A stretch of 64,000 nucleotides of DNA, taken from positions 1,766,001 through 1,830,000 of the forward strand of contig JAWRVZ010000086.1 in assembly GCA_037043235.1 (NCBI GenBank). Reading direction: 5' to 3'. The notes beneath the pieces were generated by a model. The model ran no database searches and was not told where the DNA came from. It saw only the letters and a program-made list of their open reading frames with translations. The stretch comes from Rhodeus uyekii. Taxonomy: Eukaryota; Chordata; Actinopteri; Cypriniformes; Acheilognathidae. The translations under genes were made by a program, and so were the position numbers. Below, piece by piece: positions 45,892 to 64,000 of this stretch (the stretch's first letter is position 1; every line of letters starts with the position of its first letter).

Positions 45892-48800
45892 TCATTTCCA
45901 ACGAATCCCCAGCAGATGGCAGCTGACAGCCCACAGTCTGCTCGCAGTGTTGTTGTCCTCAGCGGCCCTGGAGCACGAGGCCACGGCACAGTTACTGTGA
46001 GAGATCATGAGAGAAACTACTTTACTAAACAGCAGCGTCATCTTATGGGAAAGATAATCATTGAGGTTATTATTTTATGAGTGCCACAGCTAGCATCAGC
46101 TAGTTCTGACAAACCTGTAGTAGGTTCCAGTGGGCAGGTCAGGAGTAACAGCACAGTACAGAGTGGTATATGCGCCCTCTGCAGGGGTTTTTATCAGGAA
46201 ACCAAACGACTTCACAAAGATCTGCAGAGATTTCTTCAGATGCCGGACGATCTCTGTATTCACTAGGCCTGGATCCACAGCATAAACACTCACGCCCATT
46301 TCTGCCACAGAAACAGGATTGAACATCACTCTACATGAGCAACAGTTAGAAGAATGAAAAGCTAACGTTGCTTTATTGTCACAAAGTGTGCAAGAACGCT
46401 CTTATTCCCTTGAAGAACATTCATGGTTGAAACGAAGGACAGTCATGTTAGGATAGCATACTGATGAATTAGCAAGGTTTGCCTGTCTACCTCTGACACA
46501 TATGATCTCCTTAAAGGGATAGCTGACCCCAAAAAATGAAGATTCAGTCATCCTTTAGTCACATTTGCGTGCTTTTCCATACTCTGAAAGTAAAAGGGGA
46601 ACAACCGACATCCTGGTTTTTGCACTCCACTGTTTTTCCATTGTCTCGTGCACAATGAGCCATTCTAAAAATGTGGAGTTCAAGTCAAAAGTTTTTCTTA
46701 ACCCCAAAAGGTAATTACGACTTACTGCAATACAAAAGATGCAAATGCAGCAGTCAAAAACGTCCATCTAGCAGATGTTAAAAGAGCAGTAAGCGATTTC
46801 TGAGAAATGCTGTTGAAAATGGATAAGATAAAGTGGCAACACACTTTTAGCCAATCTGCATTAGGGGGCGTGTCCACATCTAATATCACTGGAAAAATAA
46901 GGGTTTTGATCAGGCTAGAGCTTTAGAACCCACGTTCATAGAAATGCTTTCCAGCATTGAAGAAACCTAAGCGGGAAGGCCTGAAATTGGAGGCTGAGGT
47001 GCCATTGTTTCTGCTCCATATGTGGGTAAAAAAAATTTGTTCATCCTTGTCATTCGTTCAGCAACTTCACAAAGCTTTATTTTGCTTCGCTTCTGCTAAA
47101 GAGACAATGCGTGCAATGAAGGGTAGTGGTGTGTCTTACCACACCTTTAAAATATTCGAAGTAAACGTTATTCGTGAACGGAGCGATTTTTTCAACTTTT
47201 TATGCATGACAACACACTGGCTCTCACCCTCCACTCTCATGGCGAGCTCTCGTGTGAAAAGTATGTTGGCCAGTTTGCTCTGTACGTAGGCCTTCACGGG
47301 ATGATAGCTTTTCTCACTGTTCAGGTCCGCAAAGTGGATCTTTCCCATGGGGTGAACCAATGAGGAGACATTAATCACTCTAGAAGGAGCTGAATGCTTC
47401 AACAGATCCATTAGGAGGAATGTGAGAAAGAAATGTCCTGAAGAAAAAAAGGAGTCGTACATCACATGTCAAGTGTGAACAATCTCTATAGCCGCTAAAC
47501 AACAAATAAGGAGTCTTTGATATTGTTTGAAAGAATGAGAATGACTAGTGCTCTTCATCATACCTAAATGATTGACTCCGAACTGTGTCTCAAAGCCGTC
47601 TGCTGTTGTGGAATACGGGCAGATTGCCACTCCAGCATTATTAATCAGCAAATGAAGAGACCTTTCAGCTGAAATAAAATAAAATAAAATAGAATAACGA
47701 TTTTAAAGAACATCTCAGAATTAAATATGATGCATAGCATATTTACGTTATATATTTGTATATATAACTCACTGTTGTAAATCAGTTCAGCAAAATCACA
47801 GATGGATTTTGTGTCGGCCAAGTCCAGGTTACGAACCACCACGATGGCGTTCTCCACGTCTCTGCTGATGTCGTTGGCTGCCTGTTCACCCTTCGCCATG
47901 TCTCTGCAGGCCAGGATCACCCGCGCGCCTCGGGATTAATGACATGCTTTGTTCCATTATTTGAAAAACTGATACATTCTTTTGAGCAATTTCAGGGAGG
48001 AAAAATTCTGAATAGGCCTAAATATCAGATCAAATGGCTATGCAGTCAGATCTAATCTAATTCATCTGTGCCTATAGGCTCAGTTTGTTTTTTCCACACT
48101 GTGTCGATTTGGCCACGGTACCCACCCCGCTTTGCCAGGTCCTTCGCCGTTTCTTTCCCAATCCCAGAGTTTGCTCCAGTCACTAGAGCAGTTTTTCCAT
48201 CTAACCGAATATCAGACGACCAGCTTTTGGTGAAAAGCCCTCTGAAAATAATAAATAATAAAACTGTACTCTTGAAAGACAGATGTCAGACATTACAATT
48301 ATGAATATTAAAATGTAAATATTAATGCATGTTTAGATATAATGTAGTTTATAATAATAGTAAAACATTCCTATTAATAATATAATAATTGTTAAAATTT
48401 CAACATCTCTTAAGTTAAATATACTGATTGTTTAAGATAAAATAAACACATTATTATTATTAATTACTTTAATAATAAATACATTATAATAACATCAAAA
48501 TAATAGTAATAATAATATATATTTCAATATCTATTAATGAAGTATACTGATTATTTCAGATTGGTACATTATTGGTACATTATAATATATTTTTAAATAT
48601 CTCTTAATCAATTTAATCACACTTATTATTTCAAATAAAACTAAATTATTAATTTTTATTAATAATAACAATGATAAATGACAATGTATATTTCAATTTC
48701 TATTAATGAAGTCAATTACTCTGATTATTTCAAATAAAATACATTTAAATGTATAAAAAATAATACATTTCAAAACAAGTCCATTATACTGATTATTTTA

Positions 48801-48905
48801 AATACAAATCAATACATTTGTATTAATATGAACAAGAATACAAAGCAATAACTGATACTATATATAATTAATTCAATAAAAAGCACCTTACCTTAAGACA
48901 TTCAT
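45892..48905 (-). CDS. Retinol dehydrogenase 12-like SDR, copy B
   Basis: Second RDH11-14-type short-chain dehydrogenase, upstream of and in the same orientation as copy A. Exons (- strand): 48905-48892, 48241-48126, 47928-47773, 47668-47564, 47437-47228, 46301-46115, 45994-45892. Sizes are 14, 116, 156, 105, 210, 187 and 103 nt. They equal those of copy A except the sixth, which is 6 nt shorter, so the product is 296 residues. TGANSGIG is at 26-33, NNAG follows in exon 4, and YVQSK gives Tyr181/Lys185. There is no N-terminal membrane anchor. Introns are much shorter than in copy A and mostly free of mobile elements. The acceptor of exon 3 (cattaatcccgag) lacks a good pyrimidine tract, but the reading frame and homology need it. 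Confidence 0.93.
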
Positions 48906-49863
48906 TTTCTCAAAAGTCTTATTACATGTGAAGGATCTTTTTCAAAGCTTCTCATGATACCGAGTGTCATAATAAATGCTCGAGTGTCATTTGTACTTGA
49001 ATAAGTAGGACAGAAAATCCCCTTTCTTTCTACTGAGTTCAGAACGAATTGATCATGTTTTGCATGCAAAATAAATTGATTCGCTTTATATTCTACATTT
49101 ATCTGAAAGGCCACTGCGGTGCATGTGACCTGCTGGTTACACTCCCTGTGTTACTTGAGTTTAAAGAACTTTTCTCCCTTATAATACTAAATCAATAGCA
49201 GTATTATTTTTTTGTCAAATGCACTGCTGTTTTGTTTAACATGGAACATCCTTAGGCAACCACGGTAGATTTAAGTGAACCTTAAAATAGCCAAAGAATA
49301 CAGGCCAGTGCTGTTTGATCTTTAACTGTGGGAAACTCGGTTCCATTTTTCATCTGAAAAAATCAGGTAGTTTCCAGCCAAGCCACAGGAGCACCTGTGT
49401 CCAAACCTGGGGTTCTCCCATCACCTGATAGCACATGATCTGTTTGGACATGACTGTGACATATGAGGATCACTGACACTGTAACAGTGACCAAGGGGAT
49501 ATGGAATGATCCATAGCTCTTTTTCACTGGGCTTCCCCCAGATTCCCAATTCCCTGATAATAATGAAAATAAATTATACCGATTCCTTTTTTTAATTGAA
49601 GTGCATATACCTGCTGCACATTAAACCATCTTAATGCACGACGTGGAGGCAAGGAACCACCCGATGCAAAGAGAAGGATACTTACCTCTGGTCTAATGTC
49701 CTTATGGTATATGCCCCTCTGGTATATGCACTTCACTTATTTATTTTCATTATTATAATTTTTCATTTGCCCTGGACTATCCCGCTTATACCATTTGCCA
49801 GTACTGTACTACTTAAAGTTATTATTAATGTTTGTGTGCAATAATAATTGTACATAATTTTGT

Positions 49864-49920
<57 letters not shown>

Positions 49921-50250
49921 ATATATATATACATATATATATATATATAATTTTATTTACATCTTATTTATTGAAGGATTAGTTTATTTATTCCAAGTGA
50001 TTTCAAACCGCTAGGTGGTCCATGGACATTTTTTCATTTTTACATCTGTTCCTTTTTGTTTTTTTCGTTTTTTCATAATAAAAGTTTTTATAGTCCCTCA
50101 TCACTGTCGTCTTAAGCCTAATAGACAAAATCTATAGTGTTTCTGAACAATATTTAAAAGTACAAATAATAAATTAATTGCAAAAATTGGTATTTGTACT
50201 GAAAAATACAATTTTGAATAATTACATAATAATAATACATAATAAAAAAT
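48906..50250. other. Region upstream of rdh copy B
   Basis: No further gene seen. A (TG)n(TA)n tract lies at about 49864-49950. The copy B promoter must start here, but no clear motif decides its place. Confidence 0.4.
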
Positions 50251-50254
50251 TATA

Positions 50255-51265
50255 TTTCAATGAATTGTTGACTTTTTTGCAGATTTATTAAAAAAGAAAA
50301 ACTGAAACATCACATGGTCCTAAGTATTCAGACCCTTTGCGGTGACACTCATATATTTAACTGCTGTCCATTTCTTCTGATAATCCTTGAGATGGTTCTA
50401 GATCTTCCTTTGAGTCCAGCTGTGTTTGATTATACTGATTGGACTTGGCTAGGAAAGCCACACACCTGTCTATATAAGACCTTACAGCTCACAGTGCATG
50501 TCAGAGCAAATGAGAATCATGAGGTCAAAGGAACTGTCTGAAGAGCTCAAAGACAGAATTGTGGCAAGGCACAGATCTGGCCAAGGTTACAAAAAAAAAT
50601 TCTGCTACACTTAAGGTTCCTAAGAGCACAGTGGCATCCATAATCCTTGGATGGAAGATGTTTGGCACAACCAGAACCCTTCCTAGAGCTGGCCAACTGG
50701 CCAAACTGAGCTATCGGGGGACAAGAGCCTTGGTGAGAGAGGTAAAGAAGAACCCAAAGATCACTGTGGCTGAGCTCCAGAGATGTAGTCGGGAGATTGG
50801 AGAAAGTTGTAGAAAGTCAACCATCACTATAGCTCTCCACCAGTGGAGGCTTTATGGCAGAGTGGCCCGACGGAACCCTCTCCTCAGTGCAAAACACATG
50901 AAATCCTACATGGAGTTTGCTAGAAAACACCTGAAGGACTCCAAGATGGTGAGAAATAAGATTCTCTGGTCTGATGAGACCAAGATAGAACTTTTTGGCC
51001 TTAATTCTAAGCGGTATGTGTGGAGAAAACCAGGCACTGCTCATCACCTGTCCAATACAGTCCCAGCAGTATTAGAGAAAGTATGGCTGTATTAGAGAAA
51101 AAGGTGCTTCTACTAAATACTGAGCAGAGGGTCTGAATACTTGACCATGAGATATTTCAGTACTTCTTTTTTAATAAATCTGCAAAAATGACAACAATTC
51201 AAATGGCTGCAATATAACAAAGAGTGAAAAGTTTAAGGGGCTCTGACTACTTTCCATACCCACTG
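50255..51265 (+). mobile_element. Tc1-like transposon, deleted and truncated
   Basis: Right arm: 'catggtcaagtattcagac' inverse, ending 'tttccatacccactg'. Its inner part recurs inverted at the left (gcagatttattaaaaaagaa, cacatggtcctaagtattca). The outer left arm is missing. It carries the transposase fragment 50559-51095. Confidence 0.85.
50559..51095 (+). pseudogene. Tc1 transposase fragment (DNA-binding part and first catalytic Asp)
   Basis: Open for 178 codons. It shows the paired-like helix-turn-helix region (KVPKSTVASII, then a second HTH around AELQRCSREIG), the spacer ARKHLKD, and the first catalytic Asp in ILWSDETKIELFG. It stops soon after RKPGTAHH. The segments with the second Asp and the Glu of the DD34E triad are deleted, so the product could not catalyse transposition. 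Confidence 0.85.
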
Positions 51266-51320
51266 TGTATATATACAGTAATATACAATATATAAATATA
51301 TAACCTATATTTACTTTTTT

Positions 51321-52457
51321 CAGTATTCGAGCAAATCGGTGTACGTGCATGGAAAGTCAAATCGGTGTACGAGAATTTTATCGGTGTGCGAGAAAAATAT
51401 TCCAAAAATATTTTTGTGTGGAAAAGATCAAATTCTCAGCATCATCACGCGCATTTTTACTGGAAATATCCTAAACACAGCCTCTCATAAAACAGTCTCT
51501 CAGTTCCAACCCCTTTATCACCCCTTAACTCGTTCATTCTCTCAGCGTCGCTCGGTTTAGTTGCATCATTCACCACAGTGCATTCTTTGATAAGTTGTTG
51601 TTCATTCCGTGAGTCATCACAACGACTGTTACATGTGAATATGATGAAACTTTATTAACTGAGCCAGTGTTGCCAGATTGGACTGAAGATTTCCAGCCCA
51701 ACTACAGCATAAATCCCGCCCATTTAAAAAAATACCATCCCAAAATTACGGAGCGATCGTCTTGTCAACCGGAGGGGGGGATCAACCAGCCCACTGCATT
51801 TTTCCCCGGTCGGACGTGACCAAAAGGAGCCCAATTGGGCGGGAGGTGGGAACCCGCCCTTTCTGGCAACACTGAATGGAGCATGTGTAACCAACACGAC
51901 ATTGCATACTAATTAAGCTCACGTGTGTTCTCAGTCAGGGGTAATGACGTTCTTAAAGAGCCATACACTTTTAGAGAACAGCGTTTGTCACAATGATCTA
52001 CATAAGTGATTTACAGCAGTTTTACCTCGTGTTGTTGCATTAATTGTGATCGCTATTCTTCACGTTGTAATATCGTTACAAAAGTTGAAGGAACTAGTTG
52101 ATCTGAGGTGTTCAATAAGTGTTAAGTTAACAGTCTTGTCACTTTAAGAGGGCGGGGTTTCAGGGGGGCTAGAGTCTCCTCTGGTCTCCATCACGGCAAC
52201 AGTGACAGGTAAAGTGCGCATCACAGTAAATTGTCAAGTATTTTTAGAGTTTAATTGTCAATTATTAGTTAGTATTTATATGAGATCTTAATGGTTATGA
52301 TTTCCCCCAAAAAATAAAAAGGGCATTTATTGTCGTGTGGAACGAATCAAGTGATTTTTAGTGCATTCTTATGGGGAAAATTGTTTTGGTGTACGAGCAT
52401 TTTGGGTTACGAGCTCGCTCTTGGAACGAATTAAACTTGTAAACCGAGGTTTTACTG
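51321..52457. mobile_element. Pogo/Tigger-like element, degenerate
   Basis: The right end 'gaacgaattaaacttgtaaa' then 'ccgaggttttactg', followed by TA, is a pogo-type terminus. The left end CAGTATTCGAGCAAATCGGT with repeated 'aaatcggtgtacg' is a poorer match. It contains the hAT-like element 51665-51874. No transposase seen. Confidence 0.5.
51665..51874. mobile_element. Non-autonomous hAT-like element, copy 2
   Basis: Inverted relative of 21459-21674: starts CAGTGTTGCCAGATTGGACT and ends tctggcaacactg. The flanks aactgagc and aatggagc agree at 6 of 8 positions, an aged duplication. It sits inside the Tigger-like element 51321-52457. Confidence 0.75.
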
Positions 52458-52472
52458 TATATATATGGGGTT

Positions 52473-52493
52473 GGGGGGGGGGGGGGGGGGGGG
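52473..52493 (+). repeat. (G)21 homopolymer
   Basis: Uninterrupted G run just past the Tigger-like right end; a second run of about 23 G lies at 55132-55154. Confidence 0.9.
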
Positions 52494-53003
52494 ACTCCCT
52501 CACAAGTCATTTCCTCAAATCCTAAACATTACATTAGCAGTCCACTAGGTGGCAGGACAATTCAACAGTCATTGTTGGTCACGAGTCCCCAAGATGTGCC
52601 TGAAGGCTCTTTGAGCAGAACCACATTAAAACCAGTCATAACTTCCTGTTTTGGCAGACAGAACTCAACAACAATTTCATTGTTTGTTTCTGTTGCCATC
52701 CCAGAGTCGTTATTATCCCAGTCACAGCTAAATATCGAGCAGCCTTTGGTGGAATTCTCACCTCATGTGGCTAAACACTGTGCTTGTGAGTATATGTTTG
52801 CATTGAGCTCGCAACAGCTGGTAGCGATTCACAGCTATGTATAAAGGCATTATGTCAACATTGGTTTTGCTCAAATACTGAGGTTTTACTGCACATGTGG
52901 TTAGTGATGCACAAGCAATAAACACAGCTTATCACTCAACCACATATCTTTCTCATACCATCACGCTCATTTAAGGGAAAGAAATCGTTTCATACAAATA
53001 AGC

Positions 53004-53009
53004 TTTATT
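53004..53009 (-). terminator. tnfrsf11a: Candidate tnfrsf11a polyadenylation signal
   Basis: AATAAA on the - strand, about 665 nt after the stop codon at 53674-53676. Another AATAAA on the same strand near 53437 would give a shorter 3' UTR; the sequence alone does not decide between them. Confidence 0.4.
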
Positions 53010-53673
53010 TACAGTAATGGGTGGAGAAAATCACTATTTGTGTATCAGAACATTGATTTTTTCGAAACACTATGTACATTAATGCTTGTGAATAATGTTC
53101 GTGATTGCATGTTCTGCTCAAGTCAGACAAAAATGTCACGATAAATAACAAAAAAAGATTAGCATTTACAAATTGTATTTTAAAAATATAAACACCACAA
53201 ATCAACATCCCAATTTCTCATTTCCCTGTTACTAACTTAGTCTGAGATTTAACAACACCCTAAAACGGTTCTTGCCATGAGGTACGGTAACGATAGCTCG
53301 GTTTCAGAGAAGGCCAAAAGAAAGAGACATCGAAAAACATCGAGCTTTTGTTGTGGTGGCAACGTTTGTGCTTTCTCTGGCCGTGTTATCATCGTCTTTG
53401 GCCTGAGTTTGGCTTCTTTTCGCAACAAGCCACTCTTTATTTGGCTCTTCAACACAGAGATTGTCTGAAAGAGAGTTCTTCATCAGATCCTTAGCATCCG
53501 CACCAGAGAAATCCTCTCAAAGCTGACAAGAAGTACCTAATTTATACGATATAAATACGTAGGTCAACAAATGCATAGCATTTTTCATGAAATAGCACTC
53601 ATACGGAGAACATGAATCAATAATAAACATTTTGAAAAGTCCATTCGAGTCCAGTAGGAAACGCTTGCACCTT

Positions 53674-61055
<7,382 letters not shown>

Positions 61056-64000
61056 CTGAAATTAAATGTTAAACATTAGTTAAACAAACATGATGGTTCT
61101 TGTATGATAAAATGCTTGTAATGTTCCTCATTTGTAAGTCACTTTGGATACAAGCATTTGCTGAATGAATGAAGGAACATATCACATCAACAGCAACAAA
61201 GATGACTACTACTATCACGGTAAGATATTAATATTAATATAATATTATTAATATAAACTCTTTCTATTTAAAAAAAAAACTAAACTAAAAAAGTTGCCAG
61301 CCACAGCTAGCATTTTTGATCATTTTCACAAAACTGTTACATTTCTGAATTTTTTATCATCTTCTAAAAATATTTCCATAACATTTTGTTGTATGAATAT
61401 CTGAACATGCAATATATCAAAAGAAAGAACAGAGCCTCTGCTTTTAAACAATAACAACAAAATTTTGTTCTAGCTTGATACATTCATTTTTTTAATCAAC
61501 ACCGCTAAACCATCATAGTCCCAAAGCTAATCCTGGGTTTCATTTTATTACATTTCATTTTATTTCATTTCACATAAGGCAATTTTGATTTATATACCAT
61601 TTATTGATGATGATGGCATTACTTGACATATATCTGATTATATATGCTTGTTATTGCTTCTTCTTCGCCAGTGTTCAGGAGATTCTGTACTCTTTCAGAA
61701 GATGTTGAAAACAGTAAAAACACGGAAAGACGAAACATCCATAAATGGCGAGGAAAGAGTTAATATGATACTAAGCTACTGTGCAGCTTTGCGTACCATG
61801 AGAGAGGTAATGAAAATATGAGTAAATCTTGACAAAAGATTTGGAGTCATTGCAACAAATAGGCAGAGTAATCATTTAAATCTTTCTGTTTTATATTACA
61901 TTTACACTATCTGTCACTAATCGTTTGGGGTCAGCAAGATTTTTTTTTAAAGAAATTAGTACTTCAGCATAAAAGACTTCTTTCAAAAACATGAAAAAAA
62001 AAGACTGATCCCAAAATCTAAACCTAAAATCTATCTTTTAAGAATGGTAGTGTATGCTTTTTGCTGATACTATACAGTGATCCCTTGGTTATCGCGGTTA
62101 ATGTGGACCAGAACCCAAAGCAATATGTGAAAATCCGCGAAGTAGGATCAGCCAATCAGCTCACGGGATACATCCACTCGTGCTCTCATTCGTCAATCTC
62201 ACGCCGGGAACCAATCACGTGGGTGTGTACAAAGCCTCTGAGAGAGTTTCTCTCCTTGTCTGGCATCCAGGGAAACCGTTTCTATCGCGCGTCACGATAA
62301 AACAACACTGCTTTCCGCAATACGGCTGGCGATATGGTGGTATTTTTTAATGTCATTTTTTCAATAAATATTTTTGAAAAATCCACGATGCACTGAGGCC
62401 GCGAAACTTGAACCGCGAAGTGGCGAGGGATTACTGTATTACCATTCTAATGTAAAATTCTAATTGTCATTTTAATTTTGAACAGTCCATTTATTATTTC
62501 ATTAAGACATGGACTTTCTTGGAAAAAAACACATGCCAGTTGGTTATTGTGCAATGGCATTGTAAGTGTGGCTTAAACATTCAAATGTATTTCTAGTTGG
62601 CTGGGTGATTTATACGGTATCTCAAACACTACTCAGTTTGGCGTGTTGAACCACTGGCTCTTGGAATGAGAATCTTTAAGGCATAATGATCATTTGAGTA
62701 GTAAAAGCATCAGGGAATGAACGAGAGTGGGGGAGTGTGTGTATATGTGTGTGTGGGGGCGATATTGCACAACTCAGAGGAAGAAAAAAAATGAAGAAAA
62801 GAAAGAAAAAACACCCACATCCCCCCAGATACCACAAAGGCATTCCACAGTTTAACAGCAGGGCAGAATTAAATGCAATCCTTTAATTCAGTGCAAATCT
62901 GAGAAAATCCGGCCGTCACTCATTTAAAAGACAATAAGAAAGAGAAAAAATTGCTAAGCTCAGCATACTGGGCTCTCGGTGGAGCTGGAAAGGACTTGGC
63001 TGAAGTACCAGGTGCTTCTTAAATAGGTAAAAATAATGCTCAAATTCAACTTTTTGAAGAATATAATGTTTTCAAATCTTTCAACGCCATGCTTTTCTGT
63101 ATTTCAGCCAACAATATATATTTTGAAATGCGAGAAATGGAAGAGTAATAATGTTGGTTGTGGACTACAAAAGATGCTTTATGAAATATGAATGATCTCT
63201 TTATCTCTCTAAAACAAGTACTCTTTTGAAAAACAGAAGCAAACATTTTCCTATGTGACCAGGATAAATGGATCACCATCTCAGAAAAATCCATGGGTAT
63301 CATGGAAATTCATGGGGAAACAATCCTTATCAGATTTGTTGATGATAACCAGCTTTGTCAAAACAAGTGACTAGCGCAGTTCTGTGACAGAAAGTCAGGA
63401 AGAAAAAGCCAAATTTATTCAAATGATGAAACGTTCTTTCACATGGAACTCAGTATTAAACAATGAAGTTTACTCAACTTAAAACATTCACAATAAATTG
63501 AATACTTGAAAATAATCTCCTCTTTGTTTCTGTTAAGAAGTTGAACATAGTTAAAGACGTGAGGGTTTTTTCTAGGACTGCTAAAGAACCTAAAGACCTT
63601 TTGATGGATGCATGTGAAAAAACACAGGAAACCAAAGGAATGTTTTGAGTTCATTTCTGATCCTACATTTGAATGTAAGGCTATACTCAGGCAGCACAAC
63701 ATATTTTCATTGACTAAATATATAAGATCATGGTCAGTGACGCCCTGAAAAATTACATGTTAGAAAATATGCTCCGGACACGGTTAAATCTTTTCTCACA
63801 GGATTTCTCCATTTTGGGCTGTTAATGCATATGGTAAAAGTACTAACAGTTCACAACATTTCTAATGATTCAGTTTATTCAGCTGCATTACTTTGTATTT
63901 AATCTGTTCATGAATGTAAACCGTAATGTGTTACTGTATACTAAAACTAAATAAAATAATTATTTTTGAACAGAATTCAGTTGGTGTAACTAAATACTTA
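61056..64000. other. tnfrsf11a first-intron side, no exon seen
   Basis: A signal-peptide exon with a phase-0 donor should lie upstream of 61055 on the - strand. None with a hydrophobic leader and good donor was found, so it is probably outside. Contains a short repeat fragment (61906-62054) and the MITE 62075-62436. Confidence 0.5.
62075..62436. mobile_element. Pogo/Tigger-like MITE, copy 2
   Basis: Same family and orientation as 1177-1481, with TA at both ends, CAGTGATCCC at the left and GCGAGGGATTACTG at the right. It retains an internal segment (about 62302-62358) absent from copy 1, so it is the fuller copy. It is non-coding and lies upstream of the first visible tnfrsf11a exon. Confidence 0.75.

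Noticed and set aside
61056..64000. Search for the tnfrsf11a signal-peptide exon
   Set aside because: No - strand ATG with a hydrophobic leader and a phase-0 GT donor could be identified by eye; left as outside the window.

Overview
The window is vertebrate nuclear DNA, almost certainly from a ray-finned fish and most likely a cypriniform or related otophysan. The genes are split by GT-AG introns, are compact by vertebrate standards, and lie among many Tc1/mariner, pogo/Tigger-like, hAT-like and MITE copies, solo LTRs, and tetranucleotide and dinucleotide arrays. Several repeat families I associate with carp-like fishes recur here, for example one ending in a TTTTGAATGGTAGTGTA-type motif and one starting AAAGGGATAGTTCA. 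No operons, CRISPR arrays, rRNA or tRNA genes were seen.

Layout. (1) 1-33.4 kb, + strand: the 3' part of tpk1 (thiamin pyrophosphokinase 1), four exons at 714, 4544, 8432 and 33251. The first exons lie before the window. The last intron is 24.7 kb and holds most of the mobile DNA, including a four-level nest of elements at 25.2-27.8 kb. (2) 33.6-36 kb, - strand: complete sec61g (Sec61 translocon gamma subunit, 68 aa), convergent with tpk1, with an apparent GC-AG intron. (3) 37.2-44.7 kb and 45.9-48.9 kb, - strand: two tandem RDH12-like short-chain dehydrogenases (298 and 296 aa) with the same seven-exon structure. (4) 53.0-61.1 kb, - strand: tnfrsf11a (RANK), missing only its 5' signal-peptide exon. 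It covers four cysteine-rich exons, the transmembrane exon, a long cytoplasmic exon and a conserved C-terminal exon with PVQE motifs. A 1.7 kb GATA/CAGA array sits in one of its introns.

The genes have unrelated cellular roles: cofactor synthesis, ER protein translocation, retinoid/aldehyde reduction and osteoclast/NF-kB signalling. They are neighbours rather than a functional cluster; only the rdh pair is related, by tandem duplication. Much of the remaining sequence is intronic or intergenic repeat. All gene calls come from reading exons, splice sites and protein similarity by eye; no database search was run.
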